From NCBI GenBank assembly GCA_010015805.1, contig ML978123.1, forward strand, positions 1,674,001 through 1,738,000: a DNA stretch of 64,000 nt, written 5' to 3'. Below, one piece after another: positions 55,220-64,000 of this stretch. Below the pieces are notes generated by a model. The model saw nothing but the letters and a program-made list of their open reading frames with translations, searched no databases and was not told where the DNA came from. Origin of the DNA: Rhizodiscina lignyota. Its lineage: Eukaryota; Ascomycota; Dothideomycetes; Aulographales; Rhizodiscinaceae. Position numbers and translations under genes: made by a program. Position 1 is the stretch's first letter; each line of letters opens with the position of its first letter.

Positions 55220-57138
55220 ATGTTCTACTCGGAGACATTACTGTCTAAGACGGGGCCGCTGGCTCGCGTCTGGCTTGCTGCCAACATCGAGCGCAAGCTC
55301 AACAAACAGCAGATTCGGGAGGCAGATATTTCGAGTAGTGTCGATGCTATTGTTGACCAAGGACAGGCGCCAATGGCGCTTCGTCTGTCTGGCCAATTGC
55401 TCCTTGGTGTCGTCAGAATCTATAGCCGCAAGGCGCGCTATCTCTTAGAAGATTGCAATGAAGCGTTGATGAAGATCAAGCTTGTATGATACGCGCTTCC
55501 TGCAGAAACGCATCGCATAAGCTAACTTGTCATTAGGCATTCCGTCCAGGCAACGTCGATCTACCCGCGAATCAGTCTCACACGGTCAACCCTGCCAGTC
55601 TCATCATGCCCGACGTTCTCACAGAACTGGATCTTCTTGCGCCAATGCCTGACCCAGACTTGCTACTTGCAGAACCCAATGAGCTTCCTCCCGGGACGAA
55701 AGATCCTACCTTGCTTGATTTTGGCACGAGTCAGCTCCTCTCTGAGTCTGTTGAACAACCACGTCTTTTTGACGATGAGCCGCTACTCCTACCAGATGAC
55801 GATCTCGAAATTGACATTCGCGATACTGATGACTTCAGCATTGAGAAGCCGCGAGATGCACCAGCCCCACGTACATTGGCAGAAGAGGTCGAGGACAGTG
55901 GCCTCAAGTTTGGCGAGGGTGACGACCTCATCTTGGACTTCGACGATGAACCAGCTCCTCTTAGACCGAGCATCAACCTTCCACCTTTAGAAGATATGGA
56001 CGTTGACATGCCACCGGTGGATGATGCTACTATTCTTCCTCCTGACGATGAAGCAATCGCAGTCGCAGAGTCGCCTGAGCGCCGACGCCAATCAACGTCT
56101 CCACTCTCTGAAGTGCGCCCAAGTGTTGAACGAGACCTCGAAGCCTCCTTCCAAGTGAACGACACTACCATGGAGCCATCGGAAGAGTTTATTCAGCAAG
56201 CCCAGCGTGCCAAGCGCCGTCGCGTTATCCAAAATGACACGGATACCGAACTACACTCTTCCCAGATCCGTGCACAACAGAATGATCGCTCGAAGATCCT
56301 AAAGCCTACCTCCTTCCTCCCACGTGACCCCATTCTGCTCGCTTTAATGAACATGCAGCGCACTGGTGGCTTCGTCTCCAACATCCTCGGCGATGGCCGC
56401 AATCAAGGTTGGGCTCCTGAGCTTCGCGGCGTCCTATCTGTTGAAGTTGTCCGCCGCTCTGGCGACCTGAAGCGCAAGCGTGACAGTGGCGTTGCAGACC
56501 TCGGTCTCTCCGACGAAGACCAGGCCCGCTCTGCGGCTGAGAAGACACCTCAGCTGGAATTTGACCAGGACGACGGTCTCGGCATGGACCCAGGTGCTCT
56601 GGACGTTGGTGGCGATACCACCCTCGGCGCTGGCGCCGCGGAAATCGAGGACCTCCCTGCCGTCGCAGGCCGCGAGGAGGAGGAGCCCGAACTCGATGAA
56701 GACGAGATCCCGCTCTCCCCTGTACCAGACCACTTCGACGAGACCACCATGCCCCTCCTACACCCCGAAGACGCCGGCCCCATCAGCCAAGGCACGCAGC
56801 ACGCCGTACATCTGTTGCGTCAACGCTTCGGTGACGCGGCGAAGGACTCTCCCGGTCAACGGCAGAAGACAAGCGTGACGTTTCAGCAGCTGTTACCCGA
56901 AGCAAAGACGAGTAGAGTCGATGCAACGAAGATGTTCTTTGAGGTGTTGGTCCTCGCGACGAAGGATGCCGTGGCGGTGGAGAAGCAGAGCACTGATGTG
57001 CTAGGTGGACCAATTAAGATCCGTGCGAAGAGAGGTTTATGGGGACAGTGGGCGGAGGCTGGTGCGGGTGGGGAGATTGCGAGTCAGGAGGTCGGTGATG
57101 ATGGAGAGGGAATGGCTGAAGTTGATGTTGAAGCGTAG
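55220..57138 (+). CDS. RAD21: Cohesin kleisin subunit Rad21/Mcd1 (Scc1)
   Basis: Alpha-kleisin closing the Smc1-Smc3 ring; cleaved by separase at anaphase. Exon 1 is 55220-55483 and exon 2 is 55537-57138 (621 aa). The N-terminus MFYSETLLSKTGPLARVWLAANIERKLNKQQI plus APMALRLSGQLLLGVVRIYSRKARYLLEDCNEAL is the Rad21/Rec8 N-terminal winged-helix domain that binds Smc3. The middle is very acidic and Asp/Pro-rich and disordered, where separase and Scc3 contact sites would lie. The C-terminal winged helix shows TSVTFQQLLPEAKTSRVDATKMFFEVLVLATKDAVAVEK, which binds Smc1. The mitotic Rad21 form is more likely than Rec8 from this sequence. MluI-box motifs upstream fit S-phase expression. Confidence 0.95.
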
Positions 57139-57507
57139 TGATTACGGTGCGGCAGTTTGGGCATGTTCTTGGGGGCGAGGTGGGATTGGAGCATCTTCAA
57201 CTTGGACATGGGTTACGCTGTTGAACGGATTACCTTTCTTTCTTGGGGGAAAAGCAGAATACCCTTTACTGCAGTCGTGTTATTTGGGACTGGTATTGGC
57301 GTGAAGGGGTGGGTACCTGTATACTAGAGTACAACAGGACTTTGGTATCTCTTTTGGGAATTGGGTTATCGTGCTCTGCTAGGTACATGCTTTGAGTAGG
57401 CTCTCCTCGCAAATCGCATCAGCTGAAAGAATAATGATCAAATCGCGATCCATAACCATTTGGGCTATATGAAAATGCGTTTCATTCATTAGCCTGCTAG
57501 ACGCTCG
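57139..57507. other. Intergenic between convergent RAD21 and cysteine-rich gene
   Basis: About 370 bp, no gene seen; two 3' UTRs expected. Confidence 0.5.
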
Positions 57508-58370
57508 TTAACATTCGCCATTCTCCTGACAGGAGTCCACCGGGACTGAAGGATTCTCAGGCACCTTCGTACCTTTGACCACGCACACTCCAGGGCAATC
57601 CGCACCACCATGCTTGGGATCGCAGCCATCTCCTTTCATATCAACACAAACCAATGGCTTCGGGCACGGCTTACCTGTGAAGCCTCCACAACTTCCACCG
57701 GTTTTGACACATGTACCGAAACAATCTGTGCATTGAGAGTTGGAGTTATAGCAATAGTATCCATCCGCGCAAGGCTTGCCCACAAACCCGCCGCAGGTCT
57801 TTGAAGGAGTGCAGATACCGATACAATCGGCACCCCCTTTGCTAGGGTCGCAATCATCGCTTGGATCATCAAGGCAATCATATCCAGCATCGCACTGCTT
57901 CCCGAGCAATCCCCCGCAGCTCTTGTTCTCCGATTCCGGGTTAGCCGACGTTGTAGCTCGCGCGGTTAACGTTGTAGACTTGGTGGGTGTGCAGATGCCT
58001 GGGCAGTCGGCGCCGCCCTTCTTCGGGTTGCAATCATCACTCGGGTTGTCAACGCAGGTATAGCCATAGCCGCAGGGAAGGCCGGCAAAGCCGCCGCACG
58101 ACTTGTAGCATGTGCCAGAGCAGTCAGCACCGCCATTTCCCGGGTCGCAGGAGTCGGCATCGTCAATACAAGCATAGCCAGATGGGCAGGTGAGGCCGAG
58201 AATGGTACCACATTTGCTGGGCGTAGTCGTCGTTGCTGGCTACGGGTTCTGTCAGCCGAATTCAGGACAACAGAGGGGTGGATAGAATCTGTGAAAGTAA
58301 TACTCGCCTTTGATGCAGCTGTGACTAGAGCAGCCGGAATGAGTGCTATAGAGAGATAGAGGAACCTCAT
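57508..58370 (-). CDS. Secreted cysteine-rich protein with five six-Cys modules
   Basis: Exon 1 is 58370-58304 and exon 2 is 58235-57508 (264 aa). A signal peptide (MRFLYLSIALIPAALVTAASKA) is followed by TTTTTPSK and five repeats of about 35-40 residues. Each carries six cysteines in the pattern CGG-x4-C-x5-C...C-x6-C-x3-C. The clearest read SCGGFAGLPC...DNPSDDCNPKKGGADCPGIC and SCGGLLGKQC...DDPSDDCDPSKGGADCIGIC. Module 4 lacks the GGAD segment (NSQCTDCFGTC). A Thr/Ala/Asn spacer separates modules 2 and 3. The acidic DDPSDDCDP loop could bind metal, but this is a guess. Similar repeat proteins are frequent in plant- and rock-associated fungi and have no assigned function. Extracellular location is likely. 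Confidence 0.85.
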
Positions 58371-58937
58371 TTTCGACTGAATGGTGGACGACTGAAAAGA
58401 GCAGATAATTGCAGAGTTTGAGAGCAAAGACGTTGAGCAATAAGACTGATCAAGGAAATTGAAGTAACTACTCAGCACGTCTCACTGCCCTTCATTCCAA
58501 TATATGTAAATTTCTAAAGACGTACAATCTCCCATCAAAAAGGTGCCGCTCTCTCAGCTGCTGAGGAGAAGCAGCCCGGAAATCCTCTCTCCACGCAGCC
58601 ATTTACGAAATACCAAGATCCAGAAACAGCGCTCACGAAGCTGTGCAACTATATCATCCCTTGCGGGCAATTTACGATCGGCCACATAGCGAATTAAACG
58701 TGTGAAGTGGATCGACGCCGAGAGTATTAATATAGCAGTGGGATGACAGGAGGTTGGAGAATACGGGCTTGGCGGTTCAGGGGAAACGAGAGTGGAATGG
58801 GGGAGGAGTTCTCGGCGGTCTAGCCCAAAACATGCATGGCTTAACTAGCGGATCCTGGGGTGGAGATCTCGTGTCCTTTAAAAACACGAGCTGTGTTACG
58901 CTTCTACATGGCATTGTCTTACAATATATCGCAGTCA
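58371..58937. other. Intergenic, promoter of the cysteine-rich gene
   Basis: No gene is seen. It also includes the 3' end of the beta-lactamase-like gene on the right. Confidence 0.5.
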
Positions 58938-60692
58938 TCATTCAATCTTTTTGAAAAATGCAAGATGTTCTGGCATCGCCACCTCAGCTTGATACCGCAT
59001 TCCTTGAACGCCACCTTTGGCATCAATGACAAATTGCACCTTGAGCGCATGATCTGTAAGCCAACTGCTCGGCCCAAGACGTTGATGGGACCACCACCAG
59101 TCCCCGGAAACGTGATGCAAAGTCGCTGAGACATCGCAATATGCTGTTTGTAGGCCTCCAGAACGAAGATAAAGCTGGAGACCAGGCGCTGCGCCTTTCG
59201 ACTTTTCTTCTGAATTGTGTTCTTGCTGCTGTGTCTGAGAGACACTGCCCTCTTTGCTCTCTGACGTTGCAGCTGATATCCTGAACTCGTGGTATGCTGG
59301 ATGCTGGTATATGCCTTCGTAGTGCTGTAACGGTAAGGTTGGATTGAGACCTGTTTCAATACTTTTTTCTCCGAAGAGCCGCTCCAATACTTTATCTGTC
59401 GCCATACTTTCAGTTGCTCGCGCTTCGGTGTCTCGGGCTGCTTGAGCCATGTCATGGCGTTCGTTCTCGGGTGTTTGGAGGAACTTGTCAAGAAGATACC
59501 ACGCTACAACGTCTTGTGCAAGACTGTATGTATTCTGCATGATCACTACCGCCCACCCGCAGTCCTCTTCGCCCTCTTTGAGCTCGGTTGGCGTAGGTGG
59601 GACCATTAGCATGAGTGCCATATAGCCAGCAGTTGCACCACTGTGCCAGAGTATTTCTCGGCCGCGATATACTTGGGAATAGAGACCCATGCAATACGCT
59701 CGCGGTCCTGTTTGCGGCCTCCTTGGATCGGGGTCTGTTAACATCTTCGGCGTACGAATGGCCATTGCCGATTTTTCTCTGAGGGCCATGGGAAGGCCAG
59801 ATGGTTTCATGAGATGCTTCACCCAATGTTTGTAGTCAAGCACGTTAGATATAATGCCTCCGGAGCCTTTTGCTGGAGCTATGCTCTCGAATGGTACGAC
59901 TTCATACTCTTTTACGTCCGAATCCCACAGATAGCCTCTCGCAACTTTTGCCTCTTCATGTTTCTCGGCAATTTCCATGGCATCGGAGAGAGTATAAGTC
60001 GTTTCATTCATACCCAATGGGTGAAATATGTGCTGTTTCAGCAATTCCTTGAAAGGACGACCGATAGTTGTTTCTGTTGCATACGACACGGCGGTGTACA
60101 TGAGATTGCAGTACTCGAACTTTTCTCTCAACTCGTTGTGCAAGGGAAGCTGAACATTCCCAGATTCAGAATCAGGGCTCGAGCATTTAGTGACGTAAGA
60201 AATCGGGAAATAAGAACGTGGAAGAGATCAATGCAGACTTACATGCCTCATTTGTCGCACAAGATCGCGATTCGAAGGATCCCCATTAATCCAAGTCAGA
60301 TCGTGCCTGGGCATACCGGTCCTCATCGAGAGGGCGTCTTCGAGAGTGATATGGTTAGTCGCCCACTGACCGTTCGGCGAGCCCTGATCCAGTACAAAGT
60401 CATCTCTTATCAGCTTCGCCAGAGGGGTCTTCCAGCTAACTTCTGGAAACTGTTCGTCTTCAACCAAATGGGCTGCCATCGAGGCGGTGAAAGACTTTGT
60501 TGTAGAGCCGGCGAAAAAGAGTGTGGACGGTGTGACGGGAACTTTATCTGCAATGTCTGAATAGCCATACCCCTTTGCCCAAGTCCGGTTTCCATGAGTG
60601 ACGAGTACAGCCATCCCTGGAGTCTTGAACTCTTTCATTGTCTCCTCGACAAATTCGCCTAAGGCCGGGTCGCTAAAATCTTCGTACTCCAT
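58938..60692 (-). CDS. Beta-lactamase/serine hydrolase, class C (S12-like)
   Basis: Penicillin-binding-protein-fold hydrolase; fungal members act as esterases, lactonases or peptidases. Exon 1 is 60692-60243 and exon 2 is 60149-58938 (553 aa). The catalytic Ser-x-x-Lys is FAGSTTKSFTASM near residue 65, and the second-motif Tyr is FEYCNLMYTAVSY (YxN). The third-motif region corresponds to LWHSGATAGYMALMLMVPP (HSG in place of KTG, as in many class C homologues). There is no signal peptide, so the enzyme should be intracellular. The C-terminal 170 residues (HYEGIYQHPAYHEFRI..., LRSGGLQTAYCDVSATLHHVSGDWWW) form the lipocalin-like domain seen in LACTB-type fungal proteins. The motifs look intact. 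Confidence 0.9.
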
Positions 60693-62528
60693 CTTTAATG
60701 ACGGAGTTTATGTTATGAGATACTCCTTCTGCTTCTTTGTCTCAGGGTGCCTGGGCAAGGTTGATACCCACCGGGGCTTATCGTATATTTCCGCGAGCGA
60801 TCCCAGAGATGCTAATCAGAGTAATTCCACTCTGTATGAGCATCGGCAAAAGCACAATCGCTGAGGGATCAAACTTGGCATACAACAGCAAGAACAATGC
60901 TCAAAAGATGAAACGACCTTGGGAGTGTTGCTATCGTCTGAATCTCACGAATGCTTGAAATCACGATCTTGCACTCAACCACATCCGGTATAGCGCAAGT
61001 CCTTCCGGGGGATAAAGTGGAAGGAGGAAGTCGCATCCGATCTCCTCAGTTCATTCTCATATCCACCTTAGTTCGTTCTCAAATTCAGTTATTTCCGTCC
61101 ATCTCACTCTCTGTAGATTAGTGTATTTCATTACGGATCGTATAGGAGAGTACATCTCCCTAGTCATTGATGTGGTCCGCGATCTATTGGAATCAACACC
61201 GGACTACTGGCGCCGCTGGCTCGTCGATAATACAAAAGCAAGACGAGCATTTCAGCAAGAACTGGATAACCTATGTACTTCTTCCTTTCATCCCCGCCGC
61301 TACTACTCTTATCGATCTTGCACATTGTGGCGACTAGTCACCCATCACTCCCAAACATCCTAAGTGGACAGACCGTAAGAATGCTACCTTCGTCGACGTT
61401 CCATTACCTAGCATACTACTGCTGAAGCGGATACTTTCACGAGGGTTCAGGAACAGTCATGATCGTGATTATCAAGAGTGTCAGAGAGGTGTTGAACGAA
61501 TGGTGATTGGAGAATTTTTAGAATTTTTATAGAATTCTTTTAGAAGAGAGCGAATCTTGGAATAAGCAGAGAATTGAGAGCGAGAAGGAGGAAAAGGAGT
61601 CAAAACTCTCAGACGCGTCGCGTCTGTGCCGTGGTGAATCTACACGCGTCGCTGCGGTCTAAGGAACGATCCCGACTTCTCCGAAAGCCACAGCCCTTCA
61701 TCTTCCTTGCGGATGAAGAATATGTACGAAATGCCCACGAAATGCTTTATTTCGTCCGTTAGCTTGCTATCAGCGTCGTGGCAGTTGACACTACCTAATG
61801 ACACAGATATGGCGATTATGGTGCAACCTTCCTGCCTTCTGTGGGAAGGTCGGGGACACGCTAACTATCGCTTCAGAATGATCTCGTACAGGCCCCATAT
61901 CTCGTGATGTACCCCACAATGATCGACGATCAGCATTTCTAGGGTGCCTTGACATCAGGGGAAATATACTCCAACCAGTTTTCATCCCTTCTACGTATTT
62001 CTTGTGACCACATTTCTCCCTTTCATCTTATATTTATTATACCGCTCTAGAATAAATCAGGTAAGTAAATCTATGCATACTTTTAAACAACCTATCATTT
62101 TCGCCCATAGAACTATCGTACTCATGTTTAAGGCACCAATACCGGCTGTTTTTCTCCAGGGTCTCCCGGCGCTGATGAGAGCAATCGCCTCTTTTTCACC
62201 GGGATCTGCACAGGATCTGCAGATCGTCCCATTTGGTCGATCGCTGGCTTATCCATGCAAGGTACACAGGTGGCGAGAATCGTATAAATTGTTTCAACAA
62301 TTAGAGTATCTGTTGTTCACGAATATGATTCGACATTGACATCCGCTGCCCTATCATCAGAATTAGCCTAATGAAACGGGAGAAGAGATGTAGTACAGAG
62401 TTGGGGGGCCATTAAGAAGTTGCGACGAAGTATAAGTAGCCCTCTCTGATTCTGTAAAGTTGAATTCCTCAAGTCCGCAAATTTTGCTTGAGTTCATTCC
62501 ACGTTTAAGAACGTACCGGTCTCCAAAC
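60693..62528. other. 1.8 kb intergenic region, no convincing gene
   Basis: One protein-like stretch at about 61121-61275 (ITDRIGEYISLVIDVVRDLLES..., RRWLVDNTKARRAFQQELDN) lacks an ATG and splice context. At 61610-61626 a near-perfect 17-bp palindrome, CAGACGCGTCGCGTCTG, contains two MluI-box cores. AT-rich repeats of AGAATTTTT lie near 61510-61545. Nothing else is supported. Confidence 0.4.
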
Positions 62529-63161
62529 ATGTATACATTCGTTCTCCCAGTGTTCATCTGTTGTATTGTGCCAGTCTTCGCGGCCCCTCAGCCTAAGCCG
62601 TCTCTAACGTTGAATCTTGGACGCTCTGTATCTGTGTTGTAAGTCAAATTCATAATCAGCATCAATATTACCAATAACACTGCAAGCAGCGAGGCGGCAC
62701 CTAACAATCTTTTCAACCGCCAAAGCTTCCAATGCAATAACAACGACGCCATCGGCACGGTCTACTTCTCAGGTACCGACCCGAACCAGATCACCGCGTG
62801 CGGGGAGAAGTACGATCCGAATAGCGCGAGTGCCGCTGTGTGCACCAATTATCCACACCCAGGTGTCTCGGACTTAAAGGACCTCTGCGGCACAGAGATT
62901 CAGATCAATTCTCTTACGAACGGAGAGACAGTCTTCGTGACATACAATGACCTCAACGCAAACTGTGGACAGCCAGATGATCCGTACGGGCCTTCACAGC
63001 TGGATCTCTCGTATGTTTCATCTCGTTGAATACATGTCTACAGTGAACGTTACTGATGCAGCGTCAGGCCTGCGGCATATTCATCGCTTGGCGGCGTCGG
63101 AGAAAGCACGATAACAATTGATTGGAACTGGCAATTAACTGAGACATGCTTGCCAATATAA
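62529..63161 (+). CDS. Small secreted RlpA-like double-psi beta-barrel (expansin-related) protein
   Basis: Exons are 62529-62638, 62687-63010 and 63062-63161 (177 aa). A signal peptide (MYTFVLPVFICCIVPVFAAPQPKP) is followed by GTVYFSGTDPNQITACGEKYDP, ASAAVCTNY, LCGTEIQI and GETVFVTYNDLNANCG. The closing DLSVRPAAYSSLGGVGESTITIDWNW matches the DLSPAAF...W ending of RlpA/expansin-like double-psi barrels. Six cysteines lie outside the signal peptide (one near the end), suited to disulphides in an extracellular protein. Carbohydrate-loosening activity is not shown; the expansin catalytic HFD motif is not seen. Many fungi secrete such single-domain proteins, some as inhibitors or effectors. Confidence 0.75.
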
Positions 63162-63518
63162 TCACGCTTAGGTGTTGCCACCAAGGAAAGGACTACTGAA
63201 TAACTCCAGGTAGAAATAGCTGATGCGTTCGCAAACAGCATCGATGAGAAGCCGCATAAGTGGCGGTAGACACAGTGTTTGGCCAACCGGTAAATGTACT
63301 AAGACCGAATCGTCGATATCTCGCGAGCGCTACTAGCTTCCGTCATTAAATTACGGAGATAGTTTCATCTTCCTTGTCACGTTAATAAACGTATTGCGCA
63401 TCCTGTCTCGGCTTCGTCCACTTCGCGTGTTGTGAATAATGATGGCGTCGTTCTGAAACTCTATGTTCACCTACGCTCGCTGTATGAGTTGAACGCAGCA
63501 TCCAACGAGCGGGCAGCA
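63162..63518. other. Intergenic between convergent secreted-protein gene and transcription factor
   Basis: About 357 bp, no gene seen. Confidence 0.5.
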
Positions 63519-64000
63519 CTATATTGTAATCTGCGTAATTCCGTCGATGTGCTTAAGGTAGAGGCCTGCTTGATGTGAGTTGATGCATAGAGAGGTTGAT
63601 ACGGGATACATACGGCCAACAGTCCAGCGCTTCCCAAAGCGTCGCAGATTAAAACGCAGCTCATCAAGGTCCTCGTCAGGTAGCTCATGCCCACAAAGGC
63701 GAACCGACATGGCAGCAGCGCGCGATAAAGCGCAAAGAGCCACCACTGAGACTCCGTCGGCAGTCTCGTCACGTACCATGTAAGTTGCTGAGTTACACTG
63801 ATCACGGACCATACGCAACAGTGACTGCAGAAGCAGTTTCTCCTTTGAATGCACCTCCAGCTTTTCGGTGCTTGGATTCACTGTTTGTAAAGCAAGCAGG
63901 GCGCTTCCCAGTGGACGTGGTCAGTAAATGAATGTGATCGAGGACAAGGCACCTTACATGGCGGCAAGAGATGTACTATCACAGTATGTATATACATCCG
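63519..64000 (-). CDS. 3' part of a fungal transcription-factor-like protein, cut by the window edge
   Basis: Exons visible are >64000-63958, 63903-63614 and 63565-63519, joined in phase (the GTAAGG and GTATGT donors fit). The sequence LALQTVNPSTEKLEVHSKEKLLLQSLLRMV...DETADGVSVVALCALSRAAAMSVRLCG...LDELRFNLRRFGKRW resembles the conserved C-terminus of fungal Zn2Cys6 regulators whose DNA-binding end would lie beyond position 64000. The protein ends LYLKHIDGITQITI. Because only about 130 residues are visible, the class assignment is tentative. Confidence 0.6.

Noticed and set aside
56100-57000. Long antisense frames across RAD21
   Set aside because: They mirror the GC-rich acidic coding sequence of RAD21 and have no motifs.

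Overview
The window looks like about 64 kb of a filamentous ascomycete genome (Pezizomycotina). Dothideomycetes is my best guess from gene content, but no marker here proves it. The evidence is short introns (about 45-150 nt, mostly 50-70) with GT(A/G)NGT donors, CTAA(C/T)-type branch sites close to AG acceptors, compact genes on both strands, Zn2Cys6 regulators, a siderophore transporter, and a PMR1-type ATPase. I rebuilt exon structures by hand. For almost every multi-exon gene the exon lengths sum to a multiple of three, which supports the boundaries. Two genes miss by exactly one base inside a conserved motif and are discussed as possible frameshifts.

Left part (1-24.8 kb): an epoxide hydrolase with a one-base defect at its active site; a DUG3-type glutamine amidotransferase; a DUF1275 membrane protein; a regulator with two zinc clusters in tandem; a tiny four-exon Dabb-domain protein; a secreted sedolisin (S53) peptidase with eight exons; a Ser/Thr-rich secreted protein with an in-frame TGA; the mitochondrial ribosomal protein uS17m with a very long C-terminal extension; a DHA1 drug:H+ antiporter; trehalose-6-phosphate synthase; and a DEK_C-domain nuclear protein.

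Middle part (25-44.8 kb): a MITE-like element with 35-36 bp inverted ends; a poorly defined hypothetical gene; a DHA2 multidrug transporter beside a Zn2Cys6 regulator on the same strand (a likely regulator-transporter pair); a DUF7702-like membrane protein; the housekeeping genes SEC24 and uL15 (RPL28); an F-box-like protein; the 24 kDa subunit of complex I; a secreted, degenerate Hsp70-like protein; and an amidase.

Right part (44.8-64 kb): a siderophore-iron transporter with two tandem iron-repressor (SreA/Sre1-type GATA) sites in its promoter; a CorA-like membrane protein; the Golgi Ca2+/Mn2+ ATPase PMR1; the cohesin kleisin Rad21/Mcd1 with a cluster of MluI-box (MBF) motifs upstream; a secreted protein of five six-cysteine modules; a class C beta-lactamase-like hydrolase; a small secreted RlpA/expansin-like double-psi beta-barrel protein; and the 3' end of another fungal transcription factor running off the right edge.

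Housekeeping and accessory genes are interleaved. I see no polyketide synthase, NRPS or terpene backbone gene, so this is not an obvious secondary-metabolite cluster. No rRNA, convincing tRNA, CRISPR array or virus-derived element was recognised. Accessory interest lies in secreted proteins, transporters with their regulators, and several cis-elements whose motif matches the neighbouring gene's known biology.
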